Shown piece after piece: positions 39,119 through 47,619 of a stretch of DNA of 47,675 nucleotides (positions are counted from its first letter, which is position 1; every line of letters begins with the position of its first letter). The position numbers were made by a program, and so were the translations under genes. A model generated the notes under the pieces. That model was not told the origin of the DNA and did not search any database. It was given only the letters and a program-made list of their open reading frames with translations. Source of the DNA: an uncultured Lachnospiraceae bacterium (GTDB lineage Bacteria; Bacillota; Clostridia; Lachnospirales; Lachnospiraceae); contig CANAZK010000004.1 of assembly GCA_947366105.1 (NCBI GenBank), forward strand, positions 1-47,675. The letters run 5' to 3'.

Positions 39119-41155
39119 ATGAAGCCGGTTATAGATTTAGACAGGGAATATGCCATTATGCTGGACGGCGGGGGCGCAAGGGGCGCATACCAGATCGGCG
39201 CATGGAAGGCATTGAAAGAAGCAGGAGTTAAAATAAATGCGGTAGCAGGAACGTCGGTAGGGGCGCTTAACGGCGCACTTATCTGTATGGGGGATATAGA
39301 GAAAGCGGAGAAGGTGTGGAGAGAGATTGCTTTTTCCAAAGTCATGGATGTGGATGACGTGTGGATGGAGCGTTTATTTAATAGAGAGAATAAGCTCGGC
39401 GAAGTGCTTCGTGAGTTTTGGAACGTTCTGTCGGAGGGGGGAGTTGATATTACGCCGCTGCGCAATCTGATTCATGAACATATAGACGAGAAAGCAATCC
39501 GTTCATCCGGAATTGAATTCTGCCTGATGACGTTTTCCGTGACAGATATGAAAGAAGTTGACCTTAGCGTCTATGATATCCCCGAAGGGATGTTGGAGGA
39601 TTTTCTGCTTGCAAGCGCCTATCTTATCGGATTTAAGAATGAGAAGCTGCATGGGAAAACCTATATTGACGGAGGATTTATGGATAATGTTCCCATGGGT
39701 TCTCTAATAGAGAGGGGCTATAAGGATATTATCCAGATACGCATTTATGGACCGGGACGCGAACCGCGGGTGCGTATTACGGAAGAGATGTGCGTACATC
39801 AGATTGCGCCGCGGGTAAAACTTGGAAGCATTATTGAATTTCAGAAGAAGAGAAGTACGCAGAATATGAAAATTGGGTATTTTGACGCAAAAAGAATGAT
39901 TTACGGCTTAAAAGGACGCATTTATTATATTGAAGAAACAAATGAAGAGTGCTATTATAGTACAAGAATTCAAAAGCTTACAGAACTTGAGCGAGTGCAG
40001 GCGGCTTTTGGACTTCGGATGCCAATCGGCTATACGGAGGAGGAGTTGTATCTGACCATGTTGGAAGCCAGTGCAAAAATCCTTCGTGTCGGGAAATACA
40101 AGATATATACAGCAGATGAATTATTCAAGGCGGTATGTGCAAAATATAGTGAGACAGAAGAGCGGCAGCAGTTTCCTGATTTCGTGCATATGCTGGTAAA
40201 CATCGGAAAGGAAGACGAGATGAATTTAAAAGGACGTAACTTTTTGACACTGAAGGATTTTACAACGGAGGAGATACTCTACCTTATTGATTTGGCGGCA
40301 GAGCTAAAAGAGAAGAAGAAAAACGGAATCAAAGGCGACAGCCTGAAGGATAAAAATATTGCGCTTATTTTCGAGAAGCCGTCTACAAGAACAAGGTGCG
40401 CATTTACAGTCGGCGCCAAGGATGAGGGAGGACTTCCGACATATCTATCAGGAAGCGAAATCCAGCTTGGTCATAAAGAAAGTATCGCCGATACGGCAAG
40501 AGTTATTGGGCGTATGTTTGACGGGATTGAATTCAGGGGATTTGAGCATGAATTTATTATTGAGCTTGCAAAACACAGCGGCGTTCCGGTTTGGAACGGT
40601 CTGACGGATGACTACCATCCGACACAGTGCCTTGCAATGCTTCTCACACTGAAGGAGCACTTTGGATATCTGAAAGGACTTAAGATTGCATATCTTGGGG
40701 ACGGAAGAAATAATACGGTGAACAGTTTGATCATCGGAAGCATCAAGGTAGGAATTGACGTAACGGTGGTTGGCCCGAAGGCCCTTTGGACAAGACCGGA
40801 GATTGTAGAACTTGTGAAAGAATACGGTGAAGAGTCGGGAGCAAAATTGACGTTTACAGAAGACCTGGACGGAGTTGTGGGCGCTGACATGATATACACG
40901 GACGTATGGTTTTCAATGGGCGAGGAGAAGAAAGAGCAGGAAAGAGAACGTCTCTGTAAGCCGTATCAGGTAAATAAGGCGCTTATGGAGAGAACAGGAA
41001 AGGCTCATACATTATTTTCCCACTGTCTTCCGGCAGTAAAAGAGAAAGAAGTAACAGAAGAGGTGTTTGAAAGCGAGGCTTCCGTTGTATTTGACGAGGC
41101 GGAGAACAGACTTCATACGATTAAGGCAATTATGGTTGCAACATTAGGAAATTAA
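39119..41155 (+). CDS. Patatin-like phospholipase fused in frame to ornithine carbamoyltransferase
   Basis: A single 678-residue open frame. Residues 1-~365 are a patatin-like hydrolase: oxyanion block DGGGARGAYQIG (from 16), catalytic Ser46 in GTSVG and catalytic Asp184 in YIDGGFMDNVP. Residues 368-678 are a complete ornithine carbamoyltransferase: FEKPSTRTRCAF, SEIQLGHKESIADTARV, HPTQCLAM and FSHCLPAVKEK. OTC joins carbamoyl phosphate to ornithine to make citrulline. No stop separates the halves, but Met368 has its own ribosome site, so OTC may also be made alone. ATG 39119 has AAAGGAG eight bases upstream; an earlier in-frame start at 38993 would overlap the SPFH gene. Confidence 0.88.
   Translation: MKPVIDLDREYAIMLDGGGARGAYQIGAWKALKEAGVKINAVAGTSVGALNGALICMGDIEKAEKVWREIAFSKVMDVDDVWMERLFNRENKLGEVLREFWNVLSEGGVDITPLRNLIHEHIDEKAIRSSGIEFCLMTFSVTDMKEVDLSVYDIPEGMLEDFLLASAYLIGFKNEKLHGKTYIDGGFMDNVPMGSLIERGYKDIIQIRIYGPGREPRVRITEEMCVHQIAPRVKLGSIIEFQKKRSTQNMKIGYFDAKRMIYGLKGRIYYIEETNEECYYSTRIQKLTELERVQAAFGLRMPIGYTEEELYLTMLEASAKILRVGKYKIYTADELFKAVCAKYSETEERQQFPDFVHMLVNIGKEDEMNLKGRNFLTLKDFTTEEILYLIDLAAELKEKKKNGIKGDSLKDKNIALIFEKPSTRTRCAFTVGAKDEGGLPTYLSGSEIQLGHKESIADTARVIGRMFDGIEFRGFEHEFIIELAKHSGVPVWNGLTDDYHPTQCLAMLLTLKEHFGYLKGLKIAYLGDGRNNTVNSLIIGSIKVGIDVTVVGPKALWTRPEIVELVKEYGEESGAKLTFTEDLDGVVGADMIYTDVWFSMGEEKKEQERERLCKPYQVNKALMERTGKAHTLFSHCLPAVKEKEVTEEVFESEASVVFDEAENRLHTIKAIMVATLGN
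40207..40222 (+). promoter_or_regulatory. argF: Internal ribosome site and ATG for the OTC half
   Basis: AAAGGAAG (40207-40214) precedes ATG 40220 in the same frame. Translation from here gives a 311-residue protein starting MNLKGRNFLTLKDFT, the standard length and start of ornithine carbamoyltransferase (argF). Confidence 0.65.
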
Positions 41156-41159
41156 GACT

Positions 41160-41492
41160 ATGTACAGAGAAGAGAACATCGTATTGTGCGCTTCGAACGC
41201 GTATGAGAAAAAATATTATCTGAATCCAGATTTTGAAGCGCTTCCGGAGACGATTAAGAATGAGCTTAAAATTATGTGTGTGCTTTATACAGAAGAAATC
41301 GGCGGTGTGCTTGCCCTTAAGTATGAGGAGGACGGTACTTTGATATTTGAGGTTTCTTCGGAGGAAAATGATTTTCTGTATGACGAAATCGGAAGCCGCC
41401 TGAAGATAAAGCAGCTTCAGAGGACCAAGGAGGAGCTTCTGCGGTCATTAGAATTATATTATAAGGTATTTTTCTTAGGAGAGGAAATATAA
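41160..41492 (+). CDS. DUF6145-like protein
   Basis: A 110-residue soluble protein of mixed charge. Its features are NAYEKKYYLNPDFEALPETIK, a conserved-looking CVLYTEEIGGV strand and a helical end. I recognise it as like the clostridial family DUF6145, of unknown function. It starts four bases after the OTC stop, without a strong site of its own, and its last base is the first base of the dusB start (TAATG). It is therefore tightly coupled to both neighbours. Confidence 0.8.
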   Translation: MYREENIVLCASNAYEKKYYLNPDFEALPETIKNELKIMCVLYTEEIGGVLALKYEEDGTLIFEVSSEENDFLYDEIGSRLKIKQLQRTKEELLRSLELYYKVFFLGEEI

Positions 41493-42454
41493 TGGGTTTA
41501 AGGATAGGAAACGTGGAACTTGACAATCCGTATATTCTCGCTCCAATGGCTGGAGTAACAGACCTGCCATTTCGTCTGTTATGCCGGGAGCAGGGAGCGG
41601 GGCTTCTCTGTATGGAGATGGTAAGCGCGAAAGCAATTCAGTATAATAACAAGAATACACTGGCTCTGCTTCAGATTCACCCGGATGAGAAGCCGGTATC
41701 GCTTCAACTGTTCGGTTCCGAACCGGATGTGATGTGTGAGGCGGCGAAGAGAATTGAAGAGCTTCCGTTTGATATTCTTGACATTAACATGGGCTGTCCC
41801 GTTCCGAAGATTGTGAAAAACGGCGAGGGTTCCGCATTGATGCTAAAGCCGAAACTTGTAGAGAAAATCGTGACAAAGGTTTCAAAAGCGATTCAAAAGC
41901 CGCTTACTGTTAAAATCAGAAAAGGATTTAACGACGAGAGTATAAATGCGGTAGAAATTGCAAAGATTATAGAAGCCGGCGGAGCGGCGGCAGTTGCAGT
42001 TCACGGAAGGACAAGAGAGCAGTATTATTCGGGGAAGGCTGACTGGGATATTATCCGCCGGGTGAAAGAGGCGGTATCCATTCCGGTTATCGGGAATGGG
42101 GATATTACGTCGGGAGAGTCGGTCCTTGCCATGCGTGAGCAGACCGGCTGCGACGGAGTTATGATAGGACGTGCTTCAAGGGGCAATCCGTGGATATTTT
42201 CAAGCCTTTTGAAATATGAAGAAACAGGCATAATGCCCAAACGTCCCCAAGCGTCTGATGTGAGGGCGATGATACTGCGTCATGCAGAACTTCAGATGAA
42301 ATATAAGGGAGAATACTGTGGAATACGAGAGATGAGAAAACATGTTTCGTGGTATACGTCAGGGATGAAAAATTCTGCGAGACTCAGGGATGAAATTAAC
42401 CGGGCGGAGAGTTATGAAGAACTTGAAAAAATCTTGACAATACACGGGTTGTAG
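41492..42454 (+). CDS. dusB: tRNA-dihydrouridine synthase
   Basis: FMN enzyme that reduces uridine to dihydrouridine in tRNA D-loops. The 320-residue TIM barrel has APMAGVTDLPFRLLCREQGA at the FMN site, the catalytic Cys in DINMGCPVPKIVKNGEGSAL, AVHGRTREQYYSG and the late GRASRGNPW phosphate loop. The order dus-greA-lysS is familiar in Firmicutes. AGGAGAGG precedes its ATG. Confidence 0.94.
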   Translation: MGLRIGNVELDNPYILAPMAGVTDLPFRLLCREQGAGLLCMEMVSAKAIQYNNKNTLALLQIHPDEKPVSLQLFGSEPDVMCEAAKRIEELPFDILDINMGCPVPKIVKNGEGSALMLKPKLVEKIVTKVSKAIQKPLTVKIRKGFNDESINAVEIAKIIEAGGAAAVAVHGRTREQYYSGKADWDIIRRVKEAVSIPVIGNGDITSGESVLAMREQTGCDGVMIGRASRGNPWIFSSLLKYEETGIMPKRPQASDVRAMILRHAELQMKYKGEYCGIREMRKHVSWYTSGMKNSARLRDEINRAESYEELEKILTIHGL

Positions 42455-42462
42455 GGTATAAT
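42434..42462 (+). promoter_or_regulatory. Consensus promoter for greA-lysS
   Basis: TTGACA (42434-42439) and TATAAT (42457-42462), with a 17-base spacer, match both consensus hexamers. The -35 box is inside the end of dusB, and greA starts 45 bases after the -10 box. Confidence 0.9.
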
Positions 42463-42506
42463 CTTGTGAATGTAAAAATTGGTTGTAAGCCGAGGAGGTA
42501 GTAGAA

Positions 42507-42989
42507 ATGGCAGACAAGAAGACAATCCTCACTTATGCGGGGCTTAAAAAGCTTGAGGATGAATTAGAAAACCTGAAAGTCGTAAGACGTAAAGAAGTGG
42601 CAGGAAAGATTAAAGAGGCGAGAGAACAGGGCGATTTATCTGAAAATGCAGAGTATGATGCGGCGAAAGATGAACAGCGTGATATTGAGACACGTATTGA
42701 TGAGATTGAGAAAATCCTTAAGAATGCCGAAGTGGTTGTAGAGGATGAAGTTGATTTTGACAAAATCAATGTTGGCTGTACCGTATTATTGTTTGATACG
42801 GAATTTGATGAAGAGATTGAGTTTAAAATTGTAGGTTCTACGGAGGCTAACAGCTTAGAAGGAAAGATTTCCAATGAATCACCGGTTGGAAAAGCGCTGC
42901 TTGGAAAGAGTGTCAATGATGTTGTCGAGGTGGAAACCCAGGCAGGGGTTATGGAATACAAAGTGTTGAAGATTGAAAGATCAGTTTAA
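42507..42989 (+). CDS. greA: Transcription elongation factor GreA
   Basis: Rescues backtracked RNA polymerase by stimulating transcript cleavage through its secondary channel. The 160 residues comprise the N-terminal coiled coil (about 1-75) with EAREQGDLSENAEYDAAKDEQ, the family signature with the acidic tip, and the C-terminal FKBP-like domain with SPVGKALLGKSVNDVVEVET, read in two parts. AGGAGG precedes ATG 42507. It is followed by lysS 19 bases later. Confidence 0.97.
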   Translation: MADKKTILTYAGLKKLEDELENLKVVRRKEVAGKIKEAREQGDLSENAEYDAAKDEQRDIETRIDEIEKILKNAEVVVEDEVDFDKINVGCTVLLFDTEFDEEIEFKIVGSTEANSLEGKISNESPVGKALLGKSVNDVVEVETQAGVMEYKVLKIERSV

Positions 42990-43008
42990 TTAAGAGGAGT
43001 GAAAAGAA

Positions 43009-44505
43009 GTGGCTGAACAGAAGAATGTACAGGAGCAGGATGTAAACCAGCTGCGAAAAGTCCGCCGTGAGAAGCTGGCAGATTTGCAGGCAAACAACAA
43101 TGACCCGTTCGTTATCACGAAGTATGATGTGACACATCATAGTATGGATATTAAAGACCATTTTGAAGAGATGGAGGGAAAGAACGTATCTATTGCAGGG
43201 CGTATTATGTCTAAACGTGTAATGGGTAAGGCTTCTTTCTGCAATGTTCAGGATCTGCAGGGGAATATTCAGTCTTATGTGGCGAGGGATAATGTTGGTG
43301 AAGAGCTTTATAAGGCTTTTAAGAAAATGGATATTGGTGACATCATTGGTATTAAAGGCGACGTATTCCGTACAAAGATGGGTGAGATCTCCATTCATGC
43401 ACAGGAAATTACTTTATTATCAAAGAGCCTCCAGATTCTTCCGGAGAAGTTCCACGGCTTAACAAATACAGATTTACGTTACCGTCAGAGATATGTGGAT
43501 TTAATTATGAACCCGGATGTAAGGGACACATTTATTAAACGTTCCAAGATTTTGAGTTCTATCAGGAAATATCTCGATGGGCAGGGATTTATGGAGGTAG
43601 AGACGCCGATGCTTGTTGCAAATGCAGGCGGCGCTGCGGCAAGACCGTTTGAAACACATTTTAACGCGTTAAATGAAGACTTGAAGCTTCGTATTTCTCT
43701 CGAGCTTTACTTAAAAAGGTTAATTGTAGGCGGTATGGAACGTGTTTATGAAATAGGGCGCGTTTTCCGCAATGAGGGGCTTGATACAAGACATAACCCT
43801 GAGTTTACACTTATGGAATTATACCAGGCATATACAGACTACAACGGTATGATGGATTTGGCAGAGAATCTGTACCGTCATGTAGCGCAGGAGGTGCTTG
43901 GAACAACAAAGATCACATATAACGGAGTTGAGATGGATCTCGGCAGACCGTTTGAGAGAATTACAATGGTGGATGCCGTTAAGAAATACGCAGGCGTTGA
44001 CTGGAATGAAGTGCATACGCTGAAAGAGGCAAGAGCGCTTGCAAAGGAACATAATGTGGAGTATGAGGAGCGCCATAAGAAAGGCGATATCCTTGCGCTT
44101 TTCTTCGAGGAGTTTGTAGAGGAACATTTGATTCAGCCTACATTCGTAACGGATCATCCGCTTGAGATTTCTCCGCTCACGAAGAAGAAACCGGAGAATC
44201 CTGAATATACAGAGCGTTTCGAGCTGTTTATGAACGGCTGGGAGATGGCGAATGCTTACTCGGAGCTTAATGACCCGATTGACCAAAGGGAACGTTTCAA
44301 AGCCCAGGAAGAGCTTCTTGCACAAGGTGATGAAGAGGCAAATACAACCGATGAGGACTTTATGAATGCGCTTGAAATCGGTATGCCGCCGACAGGAGGC
44401 ATCGGATTCGGCATTGACAGAATGTGTATGCTGCTGACAGACAGCGCAGCTATCAGGGATGTATTGTTATTCCCGACAATGAAGTCCTTACCGAACGACA
44501 AGTAA
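43009..44505 (+). CDS. lysS: Lysyl-tRNA synthetase, class II
   Basis: Charges tRNA-Lys. The 498 residues include an N-terminal OB-fold (about 60-150, [18 protein letters not shown]), motif 1 near [18 protein letters not shown], motif 2 [18 protein letters not shown] and motif 3 [14 protein letters not shown]. The start is GTG 43009, with AAGAGGAGTG eight bases upstream. The end reads [13 protein letters not shown], a little longer than the usual end just after FPTMK, and the sequence changes character immediately after the stop. This suggests the 3' end may have been altered by an integration event. Confidence 0.97.
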   Translation: MAEQKNVQEQDVNQLRKVRREKLADLQANNNDPFVITKYDVTHHSMDIKDHFEEMEGKNVSIAGRIMSKRVMGKASFCNVQDLQGNIQSYVARDNVGEELYKAFKKMDIGDIIGIKGDVFRTKMGEISIHAQEITLLSKSLQILPEKFHGLTNTDLRYRQRYVDLIMNPDVRDTFIKRSKILSSIRKYLDGQGFMEVETPMLVANAGGAAARPFETHFNALNEDLKLRISLELYLKRLIVGGMERVYEIGRVFRNEGLDTRHNPEFTLMELYQAYTDYNGMMDLAENLYRHVAQEVLGTTKITYNGVEMDLGRPFERITMVDAVKKYAGVDWNEVHTLKEARALAKEHNVEYEERHKKGDILALFFEEFVEEHLIQPTFVTDHPLEISPLTKKKPENPEYTERFELFMNGWEMANAYSELNDPIDQRERFKAQEELLAQGDEEANTTDEDFMNALEIGMPPTGGIGFGIDRMCMLLTDSAAIRDVLLFPTMKSLPNDK

Positions 44506-44703
44506 GAAAACCCCAGTATTTATGCGGGTTTCGGGACTTTCCAAACCGAATAAATTTACCTCTTTACACCAAATTTACACCAATCGGTGCTAAAAACGGT
44601 GCAGAGACTAAAAAATCGCATAATTTACGGAATGAATGGGCAGTCCCATAGTGGGATTGCCCATTTCTAATAAAGGATACATTCGTATCTGAGTGCAAAA
44701 GGA
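44506..44703. other. Possible attachment-site region after lysS
   Basis: A non-coding 200-base stretch beginning at the lysS stop. It holds a weak AAACCC/GGGTTT hairpin (44508-44531), two direct copies of TTTACACCAA (44563-44572 and 44574-44583), CACCAAT next to CGGTG, and a strong hairpin at 44635-44665. Direct repeats of this kind could be recombinase arm sites. No integrase gene is in the window, so this is an inference from position and gene content. Confidence 0.35.
44635..44668 (+). terminator. Hairpin upstream of the XRE regulator
   Basis: AATGGGCAGTCCCA (44635-44648) pairs with TGGGATTGCCCATT (44652-44665) with one G-U pair; only a short TTTCT follows. Confidence 0.6.
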
Positions 44704-44712
44704 ATGTTTATT

Positions 44713-45318
44713 ATGGAATTAAGTGAAAAATTACAAGAGTTGAGGAAAGAAAAAGGACTCACGCAGGAAGAACTTGCGGAAGCGTTATTTGTGTCTCGCA
44801 CTGCAATTTCTAAGTGGGAATCCGGCAGAGGAGTTCCCAATATCGAGTCATTAAAAGCAATTTCAAAGTTTTTTTCAGTGTCAATAGATGAGTTATTGTC
44901 CGGTGAAGAAATACTTAAAATTGCTGACGAGGATAATAAGCAAAAGGAAAAACATACAAGAGACTTAGTGTTTGGTTTACTCGATTGCAGTTTGATTATG
45001 TTTCTGTTTCTGCCTTTCTTTGGACAAAAGGGTGATGAGATTATAAAAGAGGTATCTTTACTTTCGCTGACAGGTACCCCGCAGTATATCAAAATACCGT
45101 ATTTAATTATTGTATTTGGAATTGTACTTACAGGTGTTTTGCTTCTCGCTCTACAAAATTATGAAGCAGTGTTTTGGTTGAAACACAAACATCAAATATC
45201 CATTGTGTTAAGCACAGTTGCTACAATAGAATTTATGATAACACTTCAACCTTATGCAGCCTTTTTCACTTTTGTTTTCTTGGCGATAAAGTCTCTGATG
45301 CTGATAAAATGGCGATGA
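44713..45318 (+). CDS. XRE-type regulator with C-terminal membrane helices
   Basis: A 201-residue protein. Residues 1-65 are a Cro/C1-type helix-turn-helix: KLQELRKEKGLTQEELAEAL, then VSRTAISKWESGRGVPNIES. The C-terminal part has three to four hydrophobic helices (about 78-95, 118-142, 152-175 and 180-200). Membrane-linked XRE proteins are common in Firmicutes and often sit beside the genes they control. ATG 44713 is chosen since AAAAGGA is nine bases upstream; ATG 44704 touches that site. Base composition is more AT-rich than the housekeeping genes before it. Confidence 0.88.
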   Translation: MELSEKLQELRKEKGLTQEELAEALFVSRTAISKWESGRGVPNIESLKAISKFFSVSIDELLSGEEILKIADEDNKQKEKHTRDLVFGLLDCSLIMFLFLPFFGQKGDEIIKEVSLLSLTGTPQYIKIPYLIIVFGIVLTGVLLLALQNYEAVFWLKHKHQISIVLSTVATIEFMITLQPYAAFFTFVFLAIKSLMLIKWR

Positions 45319-45426
45319 TACGAAGCGTGTCGCCAATGTGACGGTGAAATTCTTTTCATTTTTATTCATTCCGCCTATATTGTAAACAGGCGAAAGCCAA
45401 ATAATTATGGCAAAGGATTGATAAAA

Positions 45427-46092
45427 ATGAAAAAAGAAAAAAGTCAAAAAGTATTGCTTTCAGGAATAGCAATGGTAGTGTTATTTATTTTGTGGACAGT
45501 GGCAATAAGCCTTATTGATGTTCAGCCCATCGGGCCACAAAACTCTTCTGTTGGATTTGCAACCTTGAACGGCTTTATCCACAGCCTGACAGGTGTGCAT
45601 ATGGCAATATATACCGTTACGGACTGGTTAGGACTGATACCGCTTTGCTTTATTTTGGGATTTGCGTTGCTTGGACTTATACAGCTTATTAAAAGAAAAA
45701 GCTTATTCAAGGTCGATTCCAGTATTTTGGTGTTGGGAGCATTCTATATTGTTGTAATGGCGGCATATTTGTTTTTTGAATTTTATGTTGTCAATTACCG
45801 CCCGGTATTGATTAACGGTTTTCTTGAAGCTTCGTATCCATCATCGACAACCTTGCTTGTTATGTGTGTTATGCCGACAGCTGTTATGCAGCTAAACAGT
45901 AGAATTAGAAATACAAAAATGAAAAGAGCATTTGCCTTTGCTTTAATTGCATTTACTGCTTTTATGGTAATTGGCAGGTTGATATCCGGTGTTCATTGGA
46001 TTACTGATATTATTGGCGGGGCAATTTTAAGTGCGGGTTTAGTGATGATTTATTATAGTGTAACCACTCTTATTGCCCGACAGGAAAGATAA
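45427..46092 (+). CDS. PAP2-family membrane protein with altered catalytic motifs
   Basis: A 221-residue integral membrane protein with about six helices, resembling PAP2 lipid phosphatases. Motif 3 is largely kept as GRLISGVHWITD (His and Asp present). Motif 1 ends in NYRP but has Glu where the Lys should be. Motif 2 reads YPSSTT, where PSGH would supply the catalytic acid His. It may be a variant phosphatase or a non-catalytic relative. ATG 45427 is nine bases after AAAGGA; TTG 45418 is rejected. It may be controlled by the upstream XRE gene. Confidence 0.82.
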   Translation: MKKEKSQKVLLSGIAMVVLFILWTVAISLIDVQPIGPQNSSVGFATLNGFIHSLTGVHMAIYTVTDWLGLIPLCFILGFALLGLIQLIKRKSLFKVDSSILVLGAFYIVVMAAYLFFEFYVVNYRPVLINGFLEASYPSSTTLLVMCVMPTAVMQLNSRIRNTKMKRAFAFALIAFTAFMVIGRLISGVHWITDIIGGAILSAGLVMIYYSVTTLIARQER

Positions 46093-46117
46093 AATTCTAA
46101 CTGAGGAATCACTTATT

Positions 46118-46150
46118 GACCTTGAGAGATATTTTCTCCCAAGGTCTTTC
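46118..46150 (+). terminator. Terminator after the PAP2 gene
   Basis: GACCTTG...AGAGA at 46118-46130 pairs with TCTC...CAAGGTC ending at 46146, followed by TTCTT. Confidence 0.75.
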
Positions 46151-46227
46151 TTATTATTCGCAAACTACACCAATCCCGATTTTCTCAATATAATTGGGAT
46201 AATCACAAAGGAAGGGGTGGTTGTACT

Positions 46228-47619
46228 ATGACGGGCAGTTTAGCAAGCGTTCATCCGGAGCTTATTCCTGAATGGTCAGAGAAGAACTTACCGCTAACGC
46301 CGGATAAGATAACCTTCGGTTCAAATAAAAGAGTGTGGTGGAAAGGTGCTTGCGGACACGAGTGGGAAACGAGCGTCAAAGCTCGTTCAAAGGGCGAGAA
46401 ATGCCCGATATGCTCAGGAGCGAGAGTAATAGAGGGTATCAATGATTTAGCCACATTGAAGCCCCTGTTGGCTCAGGAGTGGTCTAAAAAGAACAAATTA
46501 AAGCCTACCGAGGTATCTGTCGCTTCTCATAAGAAGATTATTTGGAAATGTAAACACGGACACGAATGGGAAGCAAGCGTTAAAAGCAGAACGGTAAACG
46601 GCACAGGCTGTCCATACTGCTCACATAATAAAGTCCTTGCCGGATTCAATGACCTTGCTTCACAGTATCCCGATATTGCTGCTGAATGGTCTGACAGAAA
46701 TCTTCCGTTGCTGCCTACAATGGTAACAGCCTTTGCAAACAGTAAGGCTTGGTGGAAATGCAAAGATTGCGGAAACGAGTGGTACACTCTTATTTCAACC
46801 CGTTCCGGTGGGAGCAGATGTCCGTATTGTAGCGGATATACATTGCTCAAAGGATTTAATGACTTGGCGACTACGCACCCTGACCTTGCGGCTGAGTGGT
46901 CAGAAAGAAATTATCCCCTAATGCCTGATGAGGTAAACGCAAAATCAAGACATAATGTTTGGTGGAAGTGTAAGACCTGTGGCAATGAGTGGAAGTCCGT
47001 TATCAATGCTCGTGTAAAAGGAACAGTATGCCCGGTTTGTGCGGACAGGGCGGTTCTTGCAGGATACAATGATTTAGCCACAACGGACAGGAAACTGCTT
47101 GCTGAATGGGATTACGAAAAAAACTCTCTGCTCCCGACACAAGTGTCAAGAAAGTCAATGAAAAGTGTGTGGTGGAAATGTTCACTTGGACACTCTTGGA
47201 AAGCAAAAATCAGCGACAGAACAATTATCGGAGAAAAATGCACTGTGTGCGAAAACGAATATCGCTCCGTGTTCCCCGGCTTGGCTGTCGCCTATTACGC
47301 CAATCAAAAAGGACTAAAGGTACAGCTCGGTTCGGATAAACTATTGGGAATACCTCTTGAAACATACATTCCGTCAGAAAAGCTGGCGATAGAATTTACG
47401 AACGGCTCAGAACATATGGAGGTTCTCAAAAGCCACTTATGCAAGCAACGAAATATAAAACTCGTAAAACTCCCTTTTAAGACAACCGAAACGGAAGCGG
47501 AGTATGCCGACAGAGTAAAAGCAGTTTTCAAAAGCGTACATATCTTTATTTATTCTGATGTCGAAGCAGATGTTTCGGTAATCAGAGCAAAATTCAATGA
47601 ATGGAGGAAGCGACTGTGA
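46228..47619 (+). CDS. Five-repeat zinc-ribbon protein with nuclease-like C-terminus
   Basis: A 463-residue protein. Residues 1-342 are five repeats of about 65-70 residues: a DLA..P.LAAEWS segment, N.PL.P..V, WWKC...GHEW or CGNEW, and CPxC. Each carries paired Cys for a treble-clef or zinc-ribbon site (as in DUF4379); the first has WWKGACGHEW. Residues 345-463 contain LLGIPLETYIPSEKLAIEF, resembling the Vsr/PD-(D/E)xK nuclease core, then KQRNIKLVKLP. Such proteins occur on mobile elements and near restriction systems. A GGAAGGGG site precedes ATG 46228. Nuclease activity is an inference, since the first catalytic acid is not clear. Confidence 0.82.
   Translation: MTGSLASVHPELIPEWSEKNLPLTPDKITFGSNKRVWWKGACGHEWETSVKARSKGEKCPICSGARVIEGINDLATLKPLLAQEWSKKNKLKPTEVSVASHKKIIWKCKHGHEWEASVKSRTVNGTGCPYCSHNKVLAGFNDLASQYPDIAAEWSDRNLPLLPTMVTAFANSKAWWKCKDCGNEWYTLISTRSGGSRCPYCSGYTLLKGFNDLATTHPDLAAEWSERNYPLMPDEVNAKSRHNVWWKCKTCGNEWKSVINARVKGTVCPVCADRAVLAGYNDLATTDRKLLAEWDYEKNSLLPTQVSRKSMKSVWWKCSLGHSWKAKISDRTIIGEKCTVCENEYRSVFPGLAVAYYANQKGLKVQLGSDKLLGIPLETYIPSEKLAIEFTNGSEHMEVLKSHLCKQRNIKLVKLPFKTTETEAEYADRVKAVFKSVHIFIYSDVEADVSVIRAKFNEWRKRL

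Noticed and set aside
44424-44651. Plus-strand frame across the lysS end
   Set aside because: It overlaps lysS in another frame, lacks family features and runs into a hairpin.
46228-47260. CRISPR-like periodicity
   Set aside because: The regular spacing is protein-level repetition in the zinc-ribbon gene; DNA repeats are not identical and there are no spacers.
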